A DNA stretch of 64,000 nucleotides from assembly GCA_964486825.1 (NCBI GenBank), contig CAZAQS010000003.1, forward strand, positions 3,253-67,252, read 5' to 3'. Source of the stretch: CAZAQS01 sp964486825 (GTDB lineage Bacteria; Chloroflexota; Anaerolineae; Anaerolineales; UBA4823). The translations under genes and the position numbers were made by a program. The stretch's first letter is position 1. The number at the start of each line of letters is the position of its first letter. The notes beneath the pieces were generated by a model that saw only the letters and a program-made list of their open reading frames with translations, was not told where the DNA came from and did no database searches. Below are positions 63,864-64,000 of the stretch, one piece after another.

Positions 63864-64000
63864 ATGAAGAAAAGTTTCCCTTACGGTAGGACCTTTTTGC
63901 TTGGCTTCGGTTTTCTAGGCATCAGCATCATCTGGCCGATTTTCAACCAATTCATTCCCATCTTCCTGCAGGCCGGCAACCCCGAGTTCGAGCGCCAGCT
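63864..64000 (+). CDS. MFS/GPH-type transporter, N-terminal end (partial)
   Basis: The first 45 codons of a membrane protein that runs off the window, starting MKKSFPYGRTFLLGFGFLG and continuing FNQFIPIFLQAG, like the first helix of SLC45/GPH-type major facilitators. CGGAGG sits 6 nt before the ATG. Substrate unknown. Confidence 0.7.
   Translation, partial: MKKSFPYGRTFLLGFGFLGISIIWPIFNQFIPIFLQAGNPEFERQ

Noticed and set aside
1..64000. CRISPR arrays, tRNA, rRNA, prophage or transposase genes
   Set aside because: None were seen: no regular repeat-spacer pattern, no T-loop plus cloverleaf arrangement and no integrase or transposase motifs.

Overview
The window looks like chromosomal DNA of a Chloroflexota bacterium close to the Anaerolineae. 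The base composition is moderately GC-rich. Lipoproteins and TPR proteins carry long Pro/Thr linkers. A DsbA-cyclophilin fusion, a MalT-type LuxR regulator, M42 and M3 peptidases, an F420-type luciferase-like oxidoreductase, RNase J and groESL under a CIRCE element are all present. This placement is inferred from gene content only; there is no rRNA in the window. Many genes have a -10 box only 6-7 nt before the start codon, so leaderless transcripts appear common.

Layout. 0-4 kb: the end of gyrA, then a minus-strand cluster (small membrane protein, birA, a PrsW protease gene with one in-frame TAG, and a DsbA-cyclophilin lipoprotein gene with an in-frame TGA at the catalytic cysteine). 4-9.4 kb: an esterase lipoprotein, gatC, gatA, an M3 oligopeptidase and a DUF402 protein. 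9.4-13.6 kb: deoxynucleoside kinase, a PPDK_N-domain protein and dnaN. 13.8-17.2 kb: an SLC13-type transporter and an M1-type metallopeptidase. 17.25-17.84 kb: a non-coding stretch with clustered DnaA boxes and an AT-rich flank, a likely oriC, ending in a promoter/operator for an ArsR-type regulator and MFS exporter pair. 20.4-23.1 kb: OsmC, NfeD-like protein and flotillin.

23.1-26.4 kb and 32.5-34.3 kb are zones of gene decay. They hold fragments of a ferredoxin, a dihaem cytochrome peroxidase, a methyltransferase and a HAD phosphatase, a Lon-family gene reduced by a large internal deletion, and a broken fn3 protein. Between them lie an MFS transporter with a possible leader-peptide/terminator unit, a 2H phosphoesterase-like protein, SUI1, an ABC-2 exporter and the MalT-like regulator. 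34-42 kb holds a class C beta-lactamase-fold hydrolase, a double thioredoxin, a ribokinase, pyruvate kinase, a YpdA-like flavoprotein and recO. 42-56 kb holds rplI, a RodZ-like protein with two HTH domains, rimO, a cysQ-like phosphatase, two polytopic membrane proteins, CopD-like and TPR proteins, a thioesterase, an M42 aminopeptidase, an LLM oxidoreductase and pcm, convergent with RNase J. 57-64 kb holds a candidate terminated small RNA or leader upstream of RNase J, a receiver protein lacking its phospho-acceptor Asp, groEL-groES, two TPR membrane proteins, trmD and the start of an MFS transporter.

The most interesting observation is the UGA at the first Cys position of the DsbA domain, followed at the right distance by a perfect 7-bp stem with a G near the start of its loop. 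This fits a bacterial SECIS and suggests a selenocysteine-containing DsbA-cyclophilin fusion. The competing explanation is local decay, because the neighbouring prsW has its own premature stop.
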